The translations under genes were made by a program, and so were the position numbers. DNA of 64,000 nucleotides from contig NZ_VHHP01000002.1 in NCBI RefSeq assembly GCF_006491995.1, positions 1 to 64,000 on the forward strand, written 5' to 3'. This stretch comes from Metamycoplasma neophronis. Its GTDB lineage: Bacteria; Bacillota_I; Bacilli_A; Mycoplasmatales; Metamycoplasmataceae. Below the pieces are notes generated by a model. That model was not told the DNA's origin, did no database searches, and saw only the letters and a list, made by a program, of their open reading frames with translations. Positions 1 through 11,118 of the stretch are shown here, piece after piece; position 1 is the first letter of the stretch; each line of letters starts with the position of its first letter.

Positions 1-70
1 AGGCTGGAGGTGTAAGTGCAGCAATGCATTCAGCTGACCAGTACTAATAAATTGATAGGTTTAATAGTGA
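1..70 (+). rRNA. rrl: 23S ribosomal RNA, 3' end (partial)
   Basis: The opening bases match the conserved 3' terminus of bacterial 23S rRNA: the GCUGACCAGUACUAAUA segment, followed by the short helix strand GAUAGGUUUAA. The rest of the rRNA lies upstream of the window. The exact mature end is not visible; I place it near base 70, with the remainder up to the hairpin at 134-156 being trailer. No 5S rRNA follows within the next few hundred bases, which fits mycoplasmas in which the 5S gene is unlinked. Confidence 0.93.
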
Positions 71-133
71 ATTCTATAGAATAAGTTAATCTAAATTTAC
101 AAGTCGTATTCAGTTTTCAGAGAACAATTAATT

Positions 134-156
134 ATAGCCAGTTGGCTATTTTTTTA
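134..156 (+). terminator. Rho-independent terminator of the rRNA transcript
   Basis: Stem ATAGCCA/TGGCTAT with a two-base loop, followed directly by a run of T residues. It lies about 65 bases after the 23S end. Confidence 0.85.
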
Positions 157-503
157 TACTTTTGTAACCCCACTATTAAAAAAGCAGTATTTAATTTGAT
201 TTAATATGGTTAATTATGCTTATTTGAACCACATTGTATAAAATTAATTAGATCCTTTTCTTCATTTGATGAGATTTTATCAGTATCAGAAATTATTACA
301 ATATATAAATCAATTACATTAATTATGTTTTCTATTATTAGCCGGTGATTAAAAAAAAGCAAAATTATGCCTTTAAAAGGTGCTGTGGGTATATATTTTT
401 ATCTATTTTTATTTACTTTATGCTTATTTAAATCTATTAAAAATATAATATTTCAAAATTATAAAAGCTATTAAAATTAAGATAATAATATCTTATTTGT
501 ATA
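157..503. other. Intergenic region with no convincing gene; possible decayed reading frame
   Basis: About 350 bases without a gene I can support. On the minus strand a frame stays open from about 420 down to a TAA near 215, and its translation looks protein-like (ends with D-T-D-K-I-S-S-N-E-E-K-D-L). It has no ATG and no ribosome binding site. It may be a remnant of a lost gene. No tRNA or 5S rRNA cloverleaf was recognised here. Confidence 0.4.
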
Positions 504-504
504 A

Positions 505-535
505 TTGACACTTAGATTTTTTTAAATGATAAAAT
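505..535 (+). promoter_or_regulatory. Probable promoter of the M42 aminopeptidase
   Basis: A perfect TTGACA -35 box at 505-510 is followed by the -10-like TAAAAT at 530-535 (an overlapping TGATAA gives a 16-base spacer). The start codon at 568 is preceded by AAGGAG at 555-560. This is one of the few clear -35 boxes in the window; most promoters here show only a -10. Confidence 0.6.
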
Positions 536-567
536 TAAGTTATAAATTTTTGTTAAGGAGTAAAAAT

Positions 568-1653
568 ATGAACAAACAAGAAAATTTTAAACAAAGATTA
601 ATTAAATATATGGAATTAAAAGGAATGTCACGTTATGAAGATTTAATTGTTGAAGAATTAAAAAATTCATTAGGAAACAAAAACTTTGAAATTTCACGTG
701 ATAACCTTGGATCAGTTATTTTTCACAAGCCTTCAAAAAAAGCTAACGCTCCCAAAGTTATGATCGCAGCACACATGGACGAAGTTGGTTTTATTGTAAG
801 AAACATTGATAAAAAAGGACAATTATTATTATCAGCTGTTGGTGGAATTTGACCAGCAACAGTAATTGGAACAAAAGCTACTTTAAAAACAGCTGATGGA
901 CGTGAATTTATAGGTTTATTCGGACATACTTCAATTCACATTATGAAATCAGAAGAAATGTCTAAAGCTCCTACTATTATGGACTTATATGCTGACTTTG
1001 GTTTCAAATCTGAAGAAGATGTTTTAGCTAACGGTGTTGGTGTTGGTGATTTAGTATATATGAGTGGTGAAACAATTCACTTTGCTGACCCTAACTTAAT
1101 TGGTGGTAAAGCTATGGATAACCGTGCTGGTGTTACTGTACTTGAATACATCGCTAAAAACATTGAAAATCTAGATTTAGATGTTGATTTATATTTAGTT
1201 GGAACAGTTCAAGAAGAAGTTGGAACACGTGGTGCTAAAACTTCAGTAAGTTTAGTTGACCCCGATGTTGCCATTGCACTTGATACTTGTGCATCGCACG
1301 ATACACCTAATACAATTCCAGGTAACACTTCATTATTTAAAGGTGCTGCTTTAAGAATTTTTGACCGTGGTACAATGATGGACCCTAAATTAGTAAATTA
1401 TTTCCAAAATGTAGCAAAACAAAACAATATTCCTGCTTATAAATTTGTTGCTATGGGTGGTGGAACCGATGCTCACGAATTACAATTCTCACACGGCGGA
1501 GCAGCTACTTTAACTATTTCATTGCCTCAAAGATATTTACACTCACCAATTGGTGTCTGCGCAATTAGTGATTTATTAGCTGCCGGTGATTTATTAACTG
1601 AATTCATTAAATCATTCAACGAAAACGACTGAAAAGAAATGCAATACAAATAA
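568..1653 (+). CDS. M42 family metallopeptidase (glutamyl/deblocking aminopeptidase)
   Basis: A 361-aa cytosolic aminopeptidase that trims N-terminal residues from peptides. The family's metal and catalytic signatures appear in order: AHMDEVGF early, NRAGVTVLEYI in the centre, VQEEVGTRGAKTS with the catalytic Glu pair, then AGGT-like GGGTDAHELQFSHGG and the C-terminal RYLHSPIGV. These match the dinuclear Zn/Co site of M42 enzymes. Two in-frame TGA codons encode Trp. I chose ATG 568 over an upstream ATG at 526 because AAGGAG lies 7 bases before it. It is monocistronic, with its own promoter and a hairpin terminator. Peptide use is expected in an organism that imports peptides. Confidence 0.93.
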
Positions 1654-1675
1654 TAAAAATTTTAAGCATAAGACT

Positions 1676-1710
1676 ATGGTTGGTTATCAAATCAACCATT
1701 TTCTTTTTTC
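1676..1710 (+). terminator. Terminator after the M42 aminopeptidase
   Basis: Stem ATGGTTG/CAACCAT followed by TTTTCTTTTTT. Confidence 0.8.
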
Positions 1711-1842
1711 ATTGCCAAAATTAAAAAACATGTAATTTGTTTTGATTTGAAAATATTTTTCTAGTAAAGATATTATACTGGGCTTTTTTTGGCAATTTAT
1801 AATATAATTTTTTATTGATAAATAAACATTGAAGGATCTAAT

Positions 1843-2232
1843 ATGAAATTTACTTTTAAACATAATGAAAATTTAAAACCATTAGTTGATTATGTATTGC
1901 AACGCAAAAATATTGAAGCCATTTTATTAAACGGAGAATTAGGAGCCGGCAAAACAACGTTTACTTCTGAATTGGCTAAGGCTATAGGAGAAAGGAAACA
2001 AATTGTTTCGCCTACATTCAATACAATTTTGGTATACGATAAATTAGTACATATTGATGCTTATAAATTAAAAGGCGATTTGTTTGCTTATGAAGATTAT
2101 TTTGAAAATAAATTAGTTGTGGTCGAATGATCTGATTTAATTAAATGTAATTTCAAAAAGTATTTAAAAATCAATGTTTATTTCGATAAAGATCAAAACC
2201 ACGTATTTGAGATTGTTGAGGAGGCTTTATAA
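1843..2232 (+). CDS. tsaE: tRNA t6A biosynthesis ATPase TsaE
   Basis: A 129-aa P-loop ATPase needed, with TsaB and TsaD, to make threonylcarbamoyladenosine at position 37 of ANN-decoding tRNAs. The Walker A motif GELGAGKTTFTSELA is near residue 28 and the family SPTFNT segment near 55. HIDAYKL and the Walker-B-like LVVVEW (Trp from TGA) follow. Length is near the usual 130-150 aa. GAAGGA lies 7 bases before the start. The stop overlaps the tsaB start as TAATG, so tsaE, tsaB and tsaD form one translationally coupled operon in the order of functional partners. Confidence 0.95.
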
Positions 2233-2786
2233 TGAAATTATTTGTTGAAACTTCATTATCTGATTTATATATGGCATTAATCGATAATCATGAAATAATT
2301 GCTAAAGTTAGAGTTGAAAATTTAGTCAAAAAGACTGACGCATTTTATGAAAATTTAAATCAGTTATTAGAAGACGCAAAAGTTTCTATTGACAATGTTG
2401 AATCAATTTATACAACATTGGGTCCAGGAAGTTTTAGTGGAGCTAGAATTGGCTTCCTATTTGCCAAAACATTAGCTCAAATTAGTGATAGAAAATTATA
2501 TGTTTCTCCTACCTATGAATTATTCAGATGGCAAAAACAATTATTGAGTGAAAACAATAACAAAATCAGAATCAAGGCCAATCGTTATAATGTTTATTTA
2601 ATTGAATTTAACCCAGAATTTAGTTGCAAATTAGTTGATGATGATTTAGCATACGATAAGTTTGATTATGATTTATTTGAGCAAAATCCTATATATTTTT
2701 TAAATAAATTTACTAAAGTAGAAAACCCATTGGATGTTGAGTTGCTTTATTTACATGAACCACAAATTGGAGGTGAAAAATGTTAA
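2232..2786 (+). CDS. tsaB: tRNA t6A biosynthesis protein TsaB
   Basis: A 184-aa member of the ASKHA fold, the non-catalytic partner of TsaD. The N-terminus MKLFVETS and the signature TTLGPGSFSGARIGF (near residue 60) are typical of TsaB/YeaZ. The C-terminal half is shortened compared with the ~220-230 aa of other bacteria, as is common in mycoplasmas. Start and stop overlap tsaE (1 nt) and tsaD (7 nt). Confidence 0.94.
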   Translation: MKLFVETSLSDLYMALIDNHEIIAKVRVENLVKKTDAFYENLNQLLEDAKVSIDNVESIYTTLGPGSFSGARIGFLFAKTLAQISDRKLYVSPTYELFRWQKQLLSENNNKIRIKANRYNVYLIEFNPEFSCKLVDDDLAYDKFDYDLFEQNPIYFLNKFTKVENPLDVELLYLHEPQIGGEKC

Positions 2787-3709
2787 TTTTTGCTATTGAA
2801 AGTTCGCATGATGATACCTCTTTTGCATTACTAAAAGATAATGAACCACTATGAATGAAAACAATATCTCAAATTGATGTCCACAAGCAATATGGCGGAA
2901 CTGTTCCTGAAATTGCTTCAAGATTACATGTTAAAAACATTGGTTTATTAATTGATGATTTAAAACGAGAAATTAATTTAAATGAAATTGATTTGATAGC
3001 CTATACCAAGGAACCAGGATTAATTGGCTCTTTACATGTTGGGCATATGGTGGCACAGGCAATGGGTATGTCATTGCATAAAAAAGTAGTCGGCTTAAAT
3101 CACCTAGAAGGACATTTTTATTCAGCATTTATTGGTAAAGAAGTTCAATATCCCGCGCTAGGATTATTGGTATCTGGAGGACATTCTCAATTAATGCTAT
3201 ATAAATCTAAAGATGAATATGAATTGATTGGCGAAACTCAAGACGATGCTGTCGGCGAAGTGTATGACAAAGTAGCCAGAAAATTAAATTTAGGTTTTCC
3301 TGGTGGACCAATTATTGACAAAACATGACGCGAGTATAAAAATATTTATTTAAGTCACTATACAATACCTAAAACAGATAAATACTTGAACTTTTCATTT
3401 AGTGGTATTAAAACCAATATTATTAATTTAATTAATAATCAAATCAATCGTCATGAAGAAATTGATTGAAAAAAATATGCGACTGAATTCCAAAATACGG
3501 TTGTGTTATATTTAAAAGAACACATGCAAAAGGCAATTGAATTATATAATCCAAAATGTATTGTTTTAGCCGGAGGAGTTAGTGCTAATTCTGCTATCAG
3601 GGCAATGTTTGAAAAGTTGCATGACAATGTATATTTACCTCAAATGGAATATACTACAGATAACGCAATGATGATCGCACGTTTAGCGTATGAAAAAAAC
3701 CGTAAGTAA
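2780..3709 (+). CDS. tsaD: tRNA N6-adenosine threonylcarbamoyltransferase TsaD
   Basis: A 309-aa catalytic subunit that transfers threonylcarbamoyl to A37 of tRNA. Features seen: an N-terminal AIESSHDDTSFALL box; the metal-binding pair in NHLEGHFYSA; LVSGGHSQL; DDAVGEVYDKVAR; GFPGGPIIDK; FSFSGIKTN; the C-terminal VLAGGVSANSAIR; and TDNAMMIA with the last metal ligand. Three TGA codons read as Trp. The start ATG overlaps the tsaB stop by 7 nt. The terminator hairpin begins within the last codons. Confidence 0.96.
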
Positions 3710-3733
3710 CCTTTTATAGCGTTACTTTTTTTT
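3705..3733 (+). terminator. Terminator of the tsaEBD operon
   Basis: Stem AGTAAC/GTTACT with a 10-base loop, then a run of T. It includes the tsaD stop codon and ends only two bases before the -10 box of engB, so transcription stops and restarts within about 15 bases. Confidence 0.75.
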
Positions 3734-3734
3734 G

Positions 3735-3740
3735 TATAAT
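3735..3740 (+). promoter_or_regulatory. -10 box of engB, leaderless start
   Basis: Perfect TATAAT followed by only 6 bases (TTTGGT) before ATG 3747. With the usual 6-7 base distance to the transcription start, the mRNA begins at or next to the start codon. No Shine-Dalgarno is possible. Confidence 0.7.
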
Positions 3741-3746
3741 TTTGGT

Positions 3747-4298
3747 ATGTGAGAATATGTAAAAAGCGCTTCAGACCATCGTAGTTGATTGGAACATGGT
3801 CAAGAAGAAATTGTTTTTTGAGGTCGTTCGAATGTTGGAAAATCAAGTCTGATAAATGCTTTGGCAAAACAAAAGATTGCTAAAACATCTTCAACGCCCG
3901 GTAGAACAAGATTAATTAATTATTTTAAAACCGATACTGGTAAAATTATTGTTGACTTACCCGGTTATGGTTATGCGGCTATGAGCAAGAAATCGCAAGA
4001 CAAAGTAGCGGGAATTATTGATTATTATTTTAGAAACGATACAAACCCAAAAACTGTTTGTATTTTAATTGATGCTAAAGTTGGTTTTATGCCAATAGAT
4101 TTAGAAATGATTGAATATATTCAAGAATTGGGCATTAAATTTGATATTATCATTACTAAAATTGATAAAGCAAATCAATCGCAAAAACACAAAGTAAAGC
4201 AGCAAGCTTTAACTTTTACTAATGATATTAATATTTTCATGATTTCTTCAGAAAAGAAAATCGGATTACAAGATATCATAGACTTTTATAACTTATAA
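3747..4298 (+). CDS. engB: Ribosome biogenesis GTP-binding protein EngB/YihA (YsxC)
   Basis: A 183-aa small GTPase needed for late 50S subunit assembly. Motifs: G1 GRSNVGKSSLINAL near residue 29; a G2 region with the invariant Thr in TPGRTRLINYF; G3 VDLPGYGYA; G4 as ITKIDKANQ; and a G5-like MISSEKK. The N-terminus V-K-S-A-S plus EIVFWGRSNVGKS matches the family. ATG is followed at once by TGA (Trp). The start has no ribosome binding site but lies 6 bases after TATAAT (leaderless). It is often located near essential ribosome genes; here it sits between tsaD and gdpP as a single gene. Confidence 0.95.
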
Positions 4299-4341
4299 GG
4301 TACCAATATTTATATATTGGTATTTTTTATGCAATTTTTTA

Positions 4342-4347
4342 TATAAT
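4342..4347 (+). promoter_or_regulatory. -10 box of gdpP, near-leaderless
   Basis: Perfect TATAAT, 9 bases before ATG 4357, with no Shine-Dalgarno between them. Confidence 0.65.
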
Positions 4348-4356
4348 TTTAATTGT

Positions 4357-6321
4357 ATGAATAACAAAAAAAATAGAAGAATATATTTAATTTTAGAAAT
4401 TGTCTTCTTATTCTTACTTCCAACAATTTTATTTTTTGTAGGAATTTTTAAACTAAATTGAAGCGGCCAAATTGCTGTTGCTGTTTTATACACTTTGTTT
4501 ATTGGTGGTTTAGCAATATACATCGCAATTTTATTAACTAATTATTTAAAAACCGCAGCTGTTGCTAAAAATTCATTAAATTATTATGTGCAAAACGAAA
4601 TAGGACAATATGGATCTGGCTTTATCTTTTTTTTAAATACAGGAAAGATAATTTTGGCTTCTAATTTTGTGGAAAGTCGTTTTGGCAAAAAAATTATCGG
4701 TCAGAATATTAGAGATGTTTTTAATGTTAAGGAATGAACAAATAACAACCTAGACTTTAACTTTTCAAAAGATAACTTTGAATATGAGGTTCACGTATCA
4801 TTTGAAAGAAATATGGCAGTTATTAAAGATATTACAACGCAAACGAACCTTTTGAATGACTACAAACGCCAAAGAATTGTGTTTGGTGAGTTGAATGTGG
4901 ATAATATAAATTTATATCAAGTGTTTTTATCGCAAGAAGAAATCTTTAAACTTTATGCTGGTATTGTTAATGTATTAGATGATTTAGCAAAAAAATATAA
5001 TCTAATATATCGTCAATATGAAAACGGGCGTTTCTTCTTGATTACTAACCAAGAAACGCTAGAAATATTTGAAACAGATAGTTTTTCATTCTTTGCCAAT
5101 ATTAAAAATAAACTAGTTATCAAAGATATTTCTGTAACTTTATCAGCTGGTTTTGCTTACGGTATTTATAAACATGATACACTCGACCAAATGGCAAAAG
5201 AAGCCTTGCTTCAATCACAAACCCGGGGCGGAGATCAAATCACTGTAATGACAAAAAATGAAAAACCTCGGCACTATGGTTCAAGTTCTGAAATTGATGT
5301 TAATTTATCAAGAACAAACGTAAATTACATCAGTAAACTATTGATATCGAGATTAAAATCAAAACAAATATCAAAAGTGATTATTTATGGGCATAAAAAT
5401 GCTGACCTTGATGCGTTAGGTTCGACTATGGGAATTTATGCGTTATCAAAAGGTTTTGGTAAACGACCATATATTCAAAATGAAACGTTTGACGATACAA
5501 CAAATCGTATAATCAAAACATTACCAAAAGAAGAACAAGAAATATTTATTAGTCCAAAAGAGGCACAAGCTCTTCAAGATGAAAAAACCATGGTGGTTAT
5601 TTGTGATACATCTGACGAAAACAGAATTGAAAATACGGCACCATTCAAAAATATCAAAAAAGAAAATGTTTTTGTTTTAGATCACCATAGAATTAGTAAA
5701 AATCCAGACTTTGCCTTTAGAGAAAATTTATATATTGACTCATCAGCTTCATCAGCATCAGAAATAGTAACTGAAGTTATTGCCCTAACTAATAACCGTG
5801 ATAAGATTAATGAGCAAGTGGCACAATTTTTACTAAATGGTATTTACTTAGATACAAATACTTTCCAAAAACAAACTTCAGCTAAAACTTTTGCTGCAGC
5901 TTCGTTGTTGCAAGAATGAGGCGCAAAGATTTTAACATCAGTGAATACATTGAAGATGAATGAAGAAATTTTTAAAACAGTTAAAGAACTTTTGGAAAAT
6001 CTTCAAGAAGTTAAACCGGGTTATTATCTTGCCTATAAAGATATTGAAGCATCAACTGATATTATTTCGATTGCTGCTGATGAAATTTTAAGAGTTAATG
6101 GCAGAAAAGCAGCTTTCGTAGTTGCTAAATTACCTGGCACAAAAATTTGTAAAATGTCTGCTCGGGGTATTAATACAAACGTTCAAATTATTGCCGAAGC
6201 AGTTAATGGTGGCGGGCACTTTGGTGCAGCCGCTGCTGAAAGTAATGAAAGTCTAGATTTATTTGTAGACAATATTAAACAAGCGATAGTGAGTGTGAAA
6301 GATGAAAGTAATATTAATTAA
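4357..6321 (+). CDS. gdpP: Cyclic-di-AMP phosphodiesterase GdpP (DHH-DHHA1, degenerate GGDEF)
   Basis: A 654-aa membrane protein that hydrolyses c-di-AMP to pApA. Two transmembrane helices lie at about residues 10-60, then a PAS-like segment, then a degenerate GGDEF (RGGDQITVM near 300). The DHH domain follows, with GHKNADLDALGS, CDTSDENR and DHHR, and DHHA1 ends with GGGHFGAAAAES. This order is that of Bacillus GdpP (YybT). The promoter suggests a leaderless mRNA. The 3' end overlaps rplI by 20 nt. The gdpP-rplI-dnaB order is conserved in Firmicutes, which supports the call. Confidence 0.95.
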
Positions 6322-6739
6322 AAACTATGAAAAACATAAAGTAAACGAAATCATTGAAGTTAATGATGGTTTCGGAAAAAATTTTTTAATCAAAAATGGT
6401 TATGCACAACCTGTTAATGAAAAAACCTTAGCAAACCTACAAAGAGTTAAGGCAAACATTGCTGAAAATTTAGCAAAAGAAATTGCTGAAGCTAGTGCAG
6501 TAAAAGCTGAAATTGAAAAATTAAATTTAACATTCTATTTAAAATCAAACGGTAACATTGTACACGGTAACGTTACAAGTAAAGCTATTGAAAAAGAATT
6601 AGCAAAACACAACATCAAAGTGGGAGCTCACGCCCTAAAAGGAGTGTCATACAACACTTTTGGTGTTCACATGGTTTCTGTCAAATTACATGACCAGGTT
6701 ACCGCAAAATTAAAAATCACAATTTTAGAAGAAAAATAA
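6302..6739 (+). CDS. rplI: 50S ribosomal protein L9
   Basis: A 145-aa two-domain L9. The N-terminal rRNA-binding domain starts MKVILIKNYEKHKVNEIIEV and contains the GFGKNFLIKNGYA signature. A long helix (residues about 40-75) links to a C-terminal domain ending in VSVKLHDQVTAKLKI. Length equals the usual ~148 aa. It begins inside the 3' end of gdpP, so it is probably translationally coupled. Confidence 0.97.
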   Translation: MKVILIKNYEKHKVNEIIEVNDGFGKNFLIKNGYAQPVNEKTLANLQRVKANIAENLAKEIAEASAVKAEIEKLNLTFYLKSNGNIVHGNVTSKAIEKELAKHNIKVGAHALKGVSYNTFGVHMVSVKLHDQVTAKLKITILEEK

Positions 6740-6762
6740 TAATTTAATTAACGGAGGATTTT

Positions 6763-8223
6763 ATGAACGAATTGGATACCAAAGAATTTGCGATTCTAAA
6801 TAATGAAACATCATTGTTGGGTTTAATCATTAATGATACTGTTTCTTATTTAAATGTTAGTGAAATCATCCGTCCTGAAATGTTTCATTTCGCGCCTAAT
6901 GGAATTTTATACGGCGCAATTCAAGCCGTAAGAAACGGTTCTGAAAATTTTGATATTAGTAACTTAATTAATTACCTAACTAAAGAAAAACTAATAGAAA
7001 AAATTAAATTATTAGGTATGGAAGGTTATGAATATATTAGCAAATTAATGGCTAATGCCGGATTTGCTTCTGAACTTGAAACATACAAAAAAAATTTAAT
7101 CGATCAATATAAAACCGATAGACTAAATGCATTGCTAAAAGCAGTTGAACAAACTGTTGAAAATAAGAAATTTGATATTAATAATTTGATAAACGAATTA
7201 CAAATTCAATTAATAAATTTAGATATTTCCGAAGTTAATGCTATGTGAGAAACTATTGGGGACTCTTCTAAAACTATTCTAAATAACATAATTAATAAAG
7301 AAAAAACTGATACCGGGATTGGCCTTAAATTCGGTTTTCCTCAGTTGGATGATTTAACATTAGGTGTTAACCCTGGTGATCTCGTAATTTTGGCCGCCAG
7401 ACCAGCCATGGGGAAAACAGCCTTTGCCTTGAATATTGCAAATAACGTAGCTAAAAAAGGCAAAACTGTATTGTTTTTCTCGCTTGAAATGTCAACTCCG
7501 CAGTTATCACAAAGAATGGTTGCAATTGACTCGATTGTTCCAATGTCAGCAATTCGTAAAAATGAAATTAGTCAAGACCAATTGAAACAATTATATTGAA
7601 CAGTTGATAGAATGAAAGATTGACCGATGTATTTAATTGATAAAGCATCATTGACGATTTCAGACATCATTACTTTATCAAAACGTTTTCACAATAATAA
7701 AAGAGTTGACTTAATAATTGTCGACTATTTACAACTAATTGCCGATTCTGGCAAATCAAATCAAGAAAATAGACAACTTGAAGTTGCTAAAATTTCTCGT
7801 TCATTAAAACAATTGGCACGTGAATTGGGTTGTCCAGTTTTATCATTAAGCCAATTGAGCCGGAACGTTGAAAAACGTGAAGACAAAATTCCAATCATAT
7901 CAGATTTACGTGAATCTGGTAATATCGAGCAAGATGCTGATAAAATTATTTTCTTGCACAGAAAAGACTATTATAATAAAGTTAAACCGCTTGGCGGCAC
8001 TGATGACTATGATGAAAATAAATTTTTTAATGATAATTCAAACACTACCAAGTTTAATAATTCATCATTAACAGACGTTATCGTAGCTAAAAACCGTCAA
8101 GGTGGGACAGGTGTTGTTAAATTGTTATTCAACCCTGAATGTAACCGCTTCATTTATGATGCTGAAGCTGTTAGAAAACAAGAAAAACAAAAATTATATG
8201 TTCCTAAAAAGGGAGAGGAGTAA
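6763..8223 (+). CDS. dnaB: Replicative DNA helicase (DnaB; DnaC in Bacillus naming)
   Basis: A 486-aa hexameric fork helicase. The N-terminal DnaB domain (residues ~10-115) contains ETSLLGLIIND. The RecA-like C-terminal domain has the Walker A AARPAMGKTAFALNIA near 208, SLEMS, the Walker B IIVDYLQLI near 320, SLSQLSRNVEKR, SDLRESGNIEQDAD and the arginine-finger region AKNRQGGTG. Several TGA-Trp codons are present. GGAGG lies 7 bases before ATG. It is third in the gdpP-rplI-dnaB operon. Confidence 0.97.
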
Positions 8224-8231
8224 ATTTCTTT

Positions 8232-9683
8232 ATGCCTAATTTAAGCTCAAAAATGCAAAAGGCTAAAGCAAAGGTTAGAAAGCAAGCTCTTACTAAAGAA
8301 GAACGTATTAAGAAAAACGCGGAAAAAATGAAAATATTGAACCCACAAAAAGTTAATTTGTTCAATATTTGAAAAAAATATCCTAAAAAAGTGTTGTGAA
8401 TGTTTGTCAGTGCTTTTTTATACAACGTTGCCTTAACAGTGTTCTTAAAGAAGGCCGCAACTATTGCTAGTGGTACTTCGTCATTAGCACAAATTATTAC
8501 CTTTACTGCGCCTGCTACTGCACAATTTTATGGTTTATTCTATGTTTTGGTAAATTTACCATTGATGTTTATTTTTTGGAAAATGAACCCGAGAATGTTT
8601 ATGGTGCTCACTTATTATTGAATGTTATTCCAAGTAATTATTCAATGTATTTTTATTGAGTATGCTGGACGTGGTTCAAACCCAATCGTAAACTTTATAA
8701 ACCAACGTATCACAATTTATAATCCAGTCGGACAAGTGGTTGAAAATGGTAAAGTTTTAAGATTCTACTGAGACCCATTTGGTCTTGACACAAGAATATT
8801 GCCTCAAATAACTAAAGAAAATTACAATATTATTTTTGACAATGCAATTTTATTATCTCAAAACAAACCATTAGCAGCAAATCTATCTGCTGAAAACATG
8901 AGATTAATAAAATATTTTGCTAACTTATTAAGTGAAAAAGATTTAAAAATTGTTTACCACAATATTAATTCACTATTTGAATCTTCGAGTGCTTTATTAG
9001 CGCTAAATGAAAGCCATGTCGTAAAAATTCTATATGGAGATGGCGCTGCTTATAACACTCGTTTATTAGGCGTTTACAACGGTGAAAACTGACCCGTTTT
9101 AGTTTATGCAATTTTAGGGGGAGCGGCTGAAGGATTTGCTTCTATCGTTGCTTGAAGACAACGTGGTTCAATTGGTGGAACATCAGTTATTTCTAACTAC
9201 ATTGCTTATAAAAATAAAAAACCAGTTGGAAATGTATTTTTAATGGTTGCTATTTGTTTCTCATCATTTTCAACCTTAGTTATTGGTTCACTTGAATACA
9301 CCGGAAACATTTTAGGCCATGTGTGAAACTTTGACGAATTTTTAGTAAGAATTATGGGTACAATAGTATATCTATTAGTCTTCTCAGCATTAGTAAATAA
9401 ATTCTATCCTAAGTACAAAAAAGTTAAAATTGATATTTACACAAAAAGACCTGAACTTGTTGCTGAAAGATTCAAAAAAATTGGTTACATTCACTCATTT
9501 AATATTTTCAATGGTGTTGGCGGATTCAGTCACGCCGAATTCGGTAAGATTGAAACTGTTGCTTTATATCTAGAACGTGATCAAATTTTAGATGAAGTAA
9601 AAAGAGTCGATAAGGACGCTTGAATTACCATTTCGAATATACATGGTTTGATAGGTGAATTTGATACTTCATATGTAGATTAA
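8232..9683 (+). CDS. YitT family membrane protein (copy 1)
   Basis: A 483-aa integral membrane protein. A basic, Lys-rich cytosolic N-terminus (residues 1-55) precedes several hydrophobic helices at about 56-140 and a hydrophilic, presumably external, loop of ~140 residues. A second helix group follows with RQRGSIGGTSVISNYIAYK, resembling the GGSTGGTD loop of YitT/DUF161. The soluble C-terminal ~85 residues, with GVGGFS, VALYLERDQ and DKDAWITISNIHGLIGEF, match DUF2179, the usual YitT tail. Substrate is unknown. AGGAG at 8216-8220 precedes the start. It lies 9 bases after dnaB and is a paralogue of the next gene. Confidence 0.8.
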
Positions 9684-9685
9684 TT

Positions 9686-9710
9686 AAAGCCAGAAATTTC
9701 TGGCTTTTTT
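9686..9710 (+). terminator. Terminator after YitT copy 1
   Basis: Stem AAAGCCAGAA/TTCTGGCTTT followed by T residues. Confidence 0.88.
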
Positions 9711-9803
9711 ATTACTCATTTTAAATATTTTATTTAAATATAAAATTGTAAAAAAGCATAAAAAAATGTTATTATTATTGCGAAGCAGAATATAGGAGTA
9801 AAA

Positions 9804-11114
9804 ATGGCTAACGAAACAGAAGAATTTAGAGAATTAAAAAAACAATCCAGAATAAAACATTCGAAACGTGTGAAAAACAGAGTTAATGGTATTGATATCA
9901 ATCCATACGGGGTTACATTCTTTAATGTTTGAGTCAAGTTTCCTAAAAAAATGTTAATGATTTTTATTTCTGCAATTTTATATAACATTGGTGTTGCCAC
10001 GTTCTTAGCAAAAGCTGCAACTGTTGCTACCGGTATATCAGCGCTAGTTCAATCGATAACTTATACAGTTTCTGCAACTGCACCATATTTTGCTTATATA
10101 TACTTTTTATTTAACTTGCCATTCATTATTATTTTCTGAAAGAAAAACTCACGGCTATTCATGGTTTTAACAACTTATTGACTGCTATGGCAAGTTGTTT
10201 TCCAATCGTTTTTATTAATACCTGCAGTGCAAAGTTTATTTGATAACGTTTCGATACTCTACGTTAACTGACATTCACCAATGAAAGATGGTAAAGAAAT
10301 CACTAACTCATTTAAAGCCTTAATTCCTTGAGATGTATACGGAAATTATCAATCACATTACGCGCCGGTTTGAGATTATATTAAAGCGCACAACGGTGTT
10401 GCTTATACACCTGCCGAAGCAACCATTGGTGGCATCGCATATACAGCTGCTCAGATGTCGCAATTCTTACGTTTCTACATCATTTTAGAAGCAGGATATA
10501 ATAATCCAACTTGACCAATTATCGTTTATACAATTATTGGTGGTGTATGTGCCGGTTCGGCTGGTGGCCTATCATGAAAAAACTCAGCTTCAACCGCTGG
10601 TTCAGATTTTGTAGTTTATTACGTATCAAGAATTAAACAAAAAAGTGTTGGTAGAATCTCAACCATCGTTGCCCTATGTTTTGCAGCATTCTCAATCATT
10701 TTAATTTCATCACTTGAACTTGCTGGTGTAATTGATAAAACAAGTAATAAACCTTTAAATCACGCAGCCTTGTTATTAAGAGCTGTATGTACGATCGGAT
10801 ATGTATTTCTATATAATGCATTCATCGAGGTTATTTATCCTAAATATAGAAAAATTAAAATTGAAATTTATACCAAAGAACCAGATAAGATTATTAAACA
10901 CTTCAAAGAAATTAATTATTGACATGGTTACAACATTGATAACATGTTAGCGGGATACACAAATACCCAAACTGTTCGGATCGAAACTTTTGCTCTTTAT
11001 TTAGAACAAAACCTAATTCGCAACGAAGTTTTATTGGCTGACCCTAATGCATGAATCACAGTAACTAAAGTTCATCAAGTATTTGGTAAATTTGACACTT
11101 CGAAAATAGAATAA
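9804..11114 (+). CDS. YitT family membrane protein (copy 2)
   Basis: A 436-aa paralogue of the preceding gene with the same plan: basic N-terminus, helix block with FISAILYNIGVATFLAKAATVATG, external loop, second helix block and DUF2179-like tail (TFALYLEQN, ADPNAWITVTKVHQVFGKFDTS). The loop is about 50 residues shorter than in copy 1. TATAGGAGTAAAA places a Shine-Dalgarno 7 bases before ATG. A separate terminator between the copies means that they are transcribed independently. Function is unknown. Confidence 0.8.
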
Positions 11115-11118
11115 AATT

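Noticed and set aside
157..503. 5S rRNA or tRNA genes downstream of 23S
   Set aside because: No cloverleaf, CCA-like end or 5S core could be found; the hairpin at 134-156 ends the transcript.
3639..3867. Minus-strand frame across the tsaD-engB junction
   Set aside because: Covers conserved coding sequence on the other strand and would cross the terminator and promoter of engB.
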